This document shows, piece by piece, positions 61,856 to 64,000 of a stretch of 64,000 nt of DNA. The notes beneath the pieces are model-generated. The model had not been told where the DNA came from and ran no database searches. It was given only the letters and a program-made list of their open reading frames with translations. A program made the position numbers and the translations under genes. Position 1 is the stretch's first letter; every line of letters begins with the position of its first letter. Origin of the DNA: Streptomyces sp. NBC_01431 (lineage in GTDB: Bacteria; Actinomycetota; Actinomycetes; Streptomycetales; Streptomycetaceae); assembly GCF_036231355.1 (NCBI RefSeq), contig NZ_CP109496.1, positions 4,402,001 through 4,466,000 of the forward strand. The letters run 5' to 3'.

Positions 61856-62711
61856 CCGGGTCAAAGTCCCTTCCGATGGTCTCCCACACACTGTCGAACC
61901 ACATGCGTGCCTGGTTCACCTGCTGGGCTCCGCTGGACGACTCGCCCTCGTTCAACGAGTAGTGAAACAGGGTGGCGTCGGCGCCTACCAGGTCGTAGAT
62001 CTCTATGGCTTCGCCCTGCGTGACGACCTTGTTCGGGCGGATCGGGTAGTACCCGAAAAACGCGTCTTCCTGATTGATCACGTAGAGCTTGAAGAACTGC
62101 GTGCCGCTGTGGACGCGCACACTGACCTTCGCCTCACTGACCAGTCCGAGCACGCTCAGCTCGTGCATCGTGTTGGCGATGCTGCGGGTGAAGCTGATCA
62201 TCATGGCGTGCATACGAGCCCGAAGGCGCGGGTCGTCGCTGCCATCCTCGCGACGGACAGGCGCCGCCTGAGGCAGTGACATATCCGGAACCAGGATGCG
62301 GATGTTGATGGTCGATGGGGTGAGGCGCCCGATCCGAATTTTGTCGATCGGCTCCTGAAGCGCCCCGTGCAGCGTCTCGCTGGAGAACCCCGCGAAGTCG
62401 ATCGACACGTTCTCGCTGGCGAAGGCCTGTTCCACGTACGGCCGCAGGCCTGCCGGCCGTTCGGTGCGGTTCCGTACGTACACGCCGCTTCCCTTGCGGG
62501 AGACGATCAGCCCCTCGTCCTCCAGTTCACGGAGGGCTCGCTGGATCGTGGCGCGGGCAAAGCCGTAGGCCTCGGTCAGCTCTTTCTGTGACGGGATCTT
62601 GTCGCCGGGGCCCAGCTTCCGAGTCCGGATGGCGGCGCTCAAACTGCTCGCCACCTGCTCGTACGGCGGCCGGTCATCGTCCGGGTCCAGGGGTTCAGGC
62701 GTGAACGTCAT
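61845..62711 (-). CDS. GntR-family regulator of the element
   Basis: A 288-residue regulator. The N-terminal winged helix (PPYEQVASSLSAAIRTRKLG, SQKELTEAYGFARATIQRALRELEDEGLI, KGSGVYVRN) is clear. The C-terminal domain is not UTRA or FCD; it contains RARMHAMMISFTRSIANTMH and ELYVIN-like FFKLYVINQEDAFFGYYP, which hints at a phosphate- or ligand-binding fold. Its place matches KorSA-type repressors of AICEs. ATG 62711 lies one base after GGAGG, an unusually short spacing, so a leaderless or other start is possible. Confidence 0.88.
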   Translation of the reverse strand: MTFTPEPLDPDDDRPPYEQVASSLSAAIRTRKLGPGDKIPSQKELTEAYGFARATIQRALRELEDEGLIVSRKGSGVYVRNRTERPAGLRPYVEQAFASENVSIDFAGFSSETLHGALQEPIDKIRIGRLTPSTINIRILVPDMSLPQAAPVRREDGSDDPRLRARMHAMMISFTRSIANTMHELSVLGLVSEAKVSVRVHSGTQFFKLYVINQEDAFFGYYPIRPNKVVTQGEAIEIYDLVGADATLFHYSLNEGESSSGAQQVNQARMWFDSVWETIGRDFDPDGK

Positions 62712-62745
62712 GCCTCCGATGCTACGGCCTCTTTTCTCGATTAGG

Positions 62746-62828
62746 GCAGCCAAGATAGTCAGGTGTTGACGTGACTAGCCAGGATGGCTACGTTGTTCTT
62801 ATCCGAACCGGGCTAGCCAGGTTGGTCA
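62746..62828. promoter_or_regulatory. Rightward promoter with embedded GntR-type operators
   Basis: TTGACG (62766-62771), 17 bases, then TACGTT (62789-62794) make a consensus-like promoter reading right. Its spacer holds TAGCCA-GGA-TGGCTA (62776-62790), a perfect 6-3-6 palindrome. A similar TAGCCA-GGT-TGGTCA lies at 62814-62828 and a weaker one at 62746-62760. The divergent GntR protein is the obvious binder. The 411-base gap holds no supported gene besides this. Confidence 0.65.
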
Positions 62829-63122
62829 GGTCGATTCGGGTTGTGCTGGCTTGGGATTGCTCGTTTCGAAGGCGGCTTTGGCCGCGCGCGCTGCGGGCCC
62901 TGCGCTGGTCGTTCCTTGACAACTGAATGGGGATCACGCCGCCTCTCCTCGGCCAAGTAGGCGGCCACGCGGGTCTCTCGCGTGACGTATAGCGCTACCC
63001 CAACCCTCCGCAGCCTGCTGCGGGCCGGTTGCCTCCTCTGCCCGTCCGGGCGCCCTGCGGGGCGGTCGTACGGGCGGGGTTGAGGGGAGCCGGAACATCC
63101 CCTTCGTTTCCTTGGAGTCCCC

Positions 63123-63503
63123 ATGGCTGCTGTTGAGATCGTTTCGTTCGGCTACCTGCACGACGCCGCACCGTCGGCGCACCTGACGATCGACCTGCGT
63201 CACCACTTCCGCGATCCGCACGTGTCGCCTGAGCTGCGCTACATGACGGCCGACGACGAGCCGGTACGCGCCGCCGTGCTGGGCACGTCCGGCATCACGG
63301 ACCTGGTGGAGGCCACGGCTACGGCGGTTGCCGCCTTCGCTTCGGGCCCGAGCGCCGGAGCCGTGACTGTCGCCGACGGATGCGCGGGCGGCAGGCACCG
63401 AGCCCCGACCTTCGCCCACGCACTCGCTGAGCGGCTGCGCGCAGAGGGCCACCAAGTCACGGTCACCCACCGCGACATGCACCGCCCCGTCGTCCAGCGC
63501 TGA
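63123..63503 (+). CDS. Stand-alone RapZ C-terminal-domain protein
   Basis: A 126-residue protein. SFGYLHDAAPSAHLTIDLRHHFRDPH, LRYMTADDEPV and GCAGGRHRAPTFAHALAERLRAEGHQVTVTHRDM match, in order, the C-terminal domain of RapZ (SFG..., NPH..., GCTGG-HRS...HR). Full RapZ also has an N-terminal P-loop kinase domain, absent here. In enterobacteria that C-terminal domain binds GlmZ RNA and glucosamine-6-phosphate. The role on an integrated element is unknown. ATG follows TTGGAG. Confidence 0.78.
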   Translation: MAAVEIVSFGYLHDAAPSAHLTIDLRHHFRDPHVSPELRYMTADDEPVRAAVLGTSGITDLVEATATAVAAFASGPSAGAVTVADGCAGGRHRAPTFAHALAERLRAEGHQVTVTHRDMHRPVVQR

Positions 63504-63641
63504 CCCCAACCGCACGTCCCTCCTCAGCCCCGACCCCGCTGTACGGGGGCCGCGACGGCACCGGATCGAATCCGGCCCGGGGCGCTGGCCGCACCCGTGG
63601 CCCGCCGCACCGCTCGCGTGCGGCTTCCACTTCAACGGCAC

Positions 63642-63674
63642 GCGGCCCCGGTGCTCCAACACCGGGGCCGCTTT
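63642..63674 (+). terminator. 12-bp perfect hairpin before the DUF6284 gene
   Basis: GCGGCCCCGGTG pairs with CACCGGGGCCGC around a CTCCAA loop and is followed by TTTC. It lies between the RapZ-C and DUF6284 genes and may attenuate read-through. Confidence 0.72.
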
Positions 63675-63708
63675 CGAGCCGTACCACCTGCTAGGGAGAC
63701 CACGACTC

Positions 63709-63978
63709 ATGAAGAACATCGCTGCACTTCAGACGGCCGTTACCGACCTCCTGCCCGACGCCGAGCCGTCGGCGGCCGAGCTGGACGCGATCGACGTTGA
63801 GATGCCGCTGATCCTGGCGGAAGTCGAGTTGCTGGACGCGCAGATCATCACGCTCGACCGCGCCCCGAACGAGCTGGACGCCCGGCGTATCCGGCGGGCC
63901 CGCCGCAAGGTGCTGGCCGCCCGCCGGGCACTCACCAACCTGACCGCCGCGCCGGGCACGTCGGGGGTCGGGGCATGA
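63709..63978 (+). CDS. DUF6284-like small protein
   Basis: An 89-residue helical protein: MKNIAALQTAVTDLLPDAEP, ELDAIDVEMPLILAEVELLDAQI and ARRIRRARRKVLAARRALTN. This matches a small family, DUF6284, seen on streptomycete integrated elements. Function unknown. ATG 63709 follows AGGGAG. Its stop overlaps the next start (ATGA). Confidence 0.72.
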   Translation: MKNIAALQTAVTDLLPDAEPSAAELDAIDVEMPLILAEVELLDAQIITLDRAPNELDARRIRRARRKVLAARRALTNLTAAPGTSGVGA

Positions 63979-64000
63979 ACCGCACCCCCAAGACCCTGCT
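63975..64000 (+). CDS. Start of a further element gene, cut by the window edge
   Basis: The ATG at 63975 overlaps the DUF6284 stop by 4 bases and opens MNRTPKTL before the sequence ends. Too little is present to name it. In relatives the next genes are often transfer (Spd/Tra) proteins. Confidence 0.5.

Larger units (their letters stand above)
60978..64000. mobile_element. Left end of an integrated tRNA-Pro element, probably an AICE
   Basis: The region starts at the tRNA-Pro fragment and continues past the right edge. It holds HAD and GntR genes (minus) and divergent RapZ-C and DUF6284 genes (plus), the kind of cargo I know from streptomycete integrative and conjugative elements of pSAM2 type. 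Integrase, excisionase, replication and TraB genes are expected at the far end and are not in the window. The element is inferred from the boundary and gene set, not from an integrase. Confidence 0.65.

Noticed and set aside
62813..63124. Basic minus-strand protein upstream of the RapZ-C gene
   Set aside because: Arg/Pro-rich shadow of the promoter leader; it would run across the operator region and has no ribosome site.

Overview
The window is a stretch of Streptomyces chromosome. The DNA is very rich in G+C, codons end almost always in G or C, GTG and TTG starts are common, many genes overlap by 4 bases, and the gene content is typical of the genus: DUF397/DUF5753 pairs, SigE-type sigma factor, ask-asd, RppA with a P450, a pca cluster and intergenic streptomycete repeats.

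Layout. (1) 8-4624, minus strand: a polymorphic-toxin operon of two small WXG100/ESAT-6-like proteins, a DUF6507 protein, an 860-residue toxin with a C-terminal PD-(D/E)XK-like domain, and an Imm49-type immunity protein. (2) 5099-8568: an ECF sigma factor, an unknown partner and two ROK-family proteins. (3) 8561-11842: a DUF397/XRE pair in which the DUF397 protein has three repeats, a small unknown gene and a membrane Ser/Thr kinase. (4) 12119-20291: a class-III aminotransferase, a GntR regulator, a glycosyltransferase fused to a multispan membrane domain, an orphan SLATT protein, then YbaB, RecR and a DUF5063 protein. (5) 20304-32709: an AraC regulator, a secreted beta-trefoil lectin, ask-asd, a sigma factor with its membrane partner, SURF1, an S9 peptidase, threonine dehydratase, TatA and an LCP enzyme. 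The asd-like gene has lost its catalytic cysteine. (6) 32775-43803: RppA with a cytochrome P450 (tetrahydroxynaphthalene/pigment pathway), then a double-IclR regulator divergent from pcaIJHGB-pcaL-pobA (4-hydroxybenzoate and protocatechuate to beta-ketoadipate). (7) 43866-59889: an accessory, plastic zone with several minisatellites, a DoxX gene, an amidohydrolase, an FkbM methyltransferase, a glycosyltransferase, a large nSTAND1-WD40 protein, two decayed genes (peroxiredoxin and MFS transporter), an NAD(P)-binding reductase with an HxlR regulator, and a DUF4232 lipoprotein. (8) 60052-60656: a two-gene AhpD-like operon. (9) 60978-64000: one end of an integrated element, probably an actinomycete integrative and conjugative element (AICE). 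Its boundary is a 43-bp 3' fragment of tRNA-Pro; inside are HAD and GntR genes facing the boundary and, divergently, a stand-alone RapZ C-terminal-domain protein and a DUF6284 protein. The integrase and transfer genes must lie beyond the right edge.

How the genes work together. The clearest pathway is pobA to pcaHG to pcaB to pcaL to pcaIJ, which takes 4-hydroxybenzoate to beta-ketoadipyl-CoA; the final thiolase (pcaF) is not in the window. ask supplies aspartyl phosphate, but the adjacent Cys-less asd-like protein is unlikely to reduce it, so an active enzyme should be encoded elsewhere. RppA makes the substrate that the neighbouring P450 probably couples. The toxin operon looks complete except for the secretion machinery.

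The leads most worth following are the tRNA-Pro element boundary with its operator-promoter, the orphan RapZ-C protein, the Cys-less ASADH, the toxin-immunity operon, the nSTAND1-WD40 protein, and repeated 3'-end tandem duplications of genes (LCP and DoxX). Everything here comes from reading the sequence; family names rest on recognised motifs and no database was searched.
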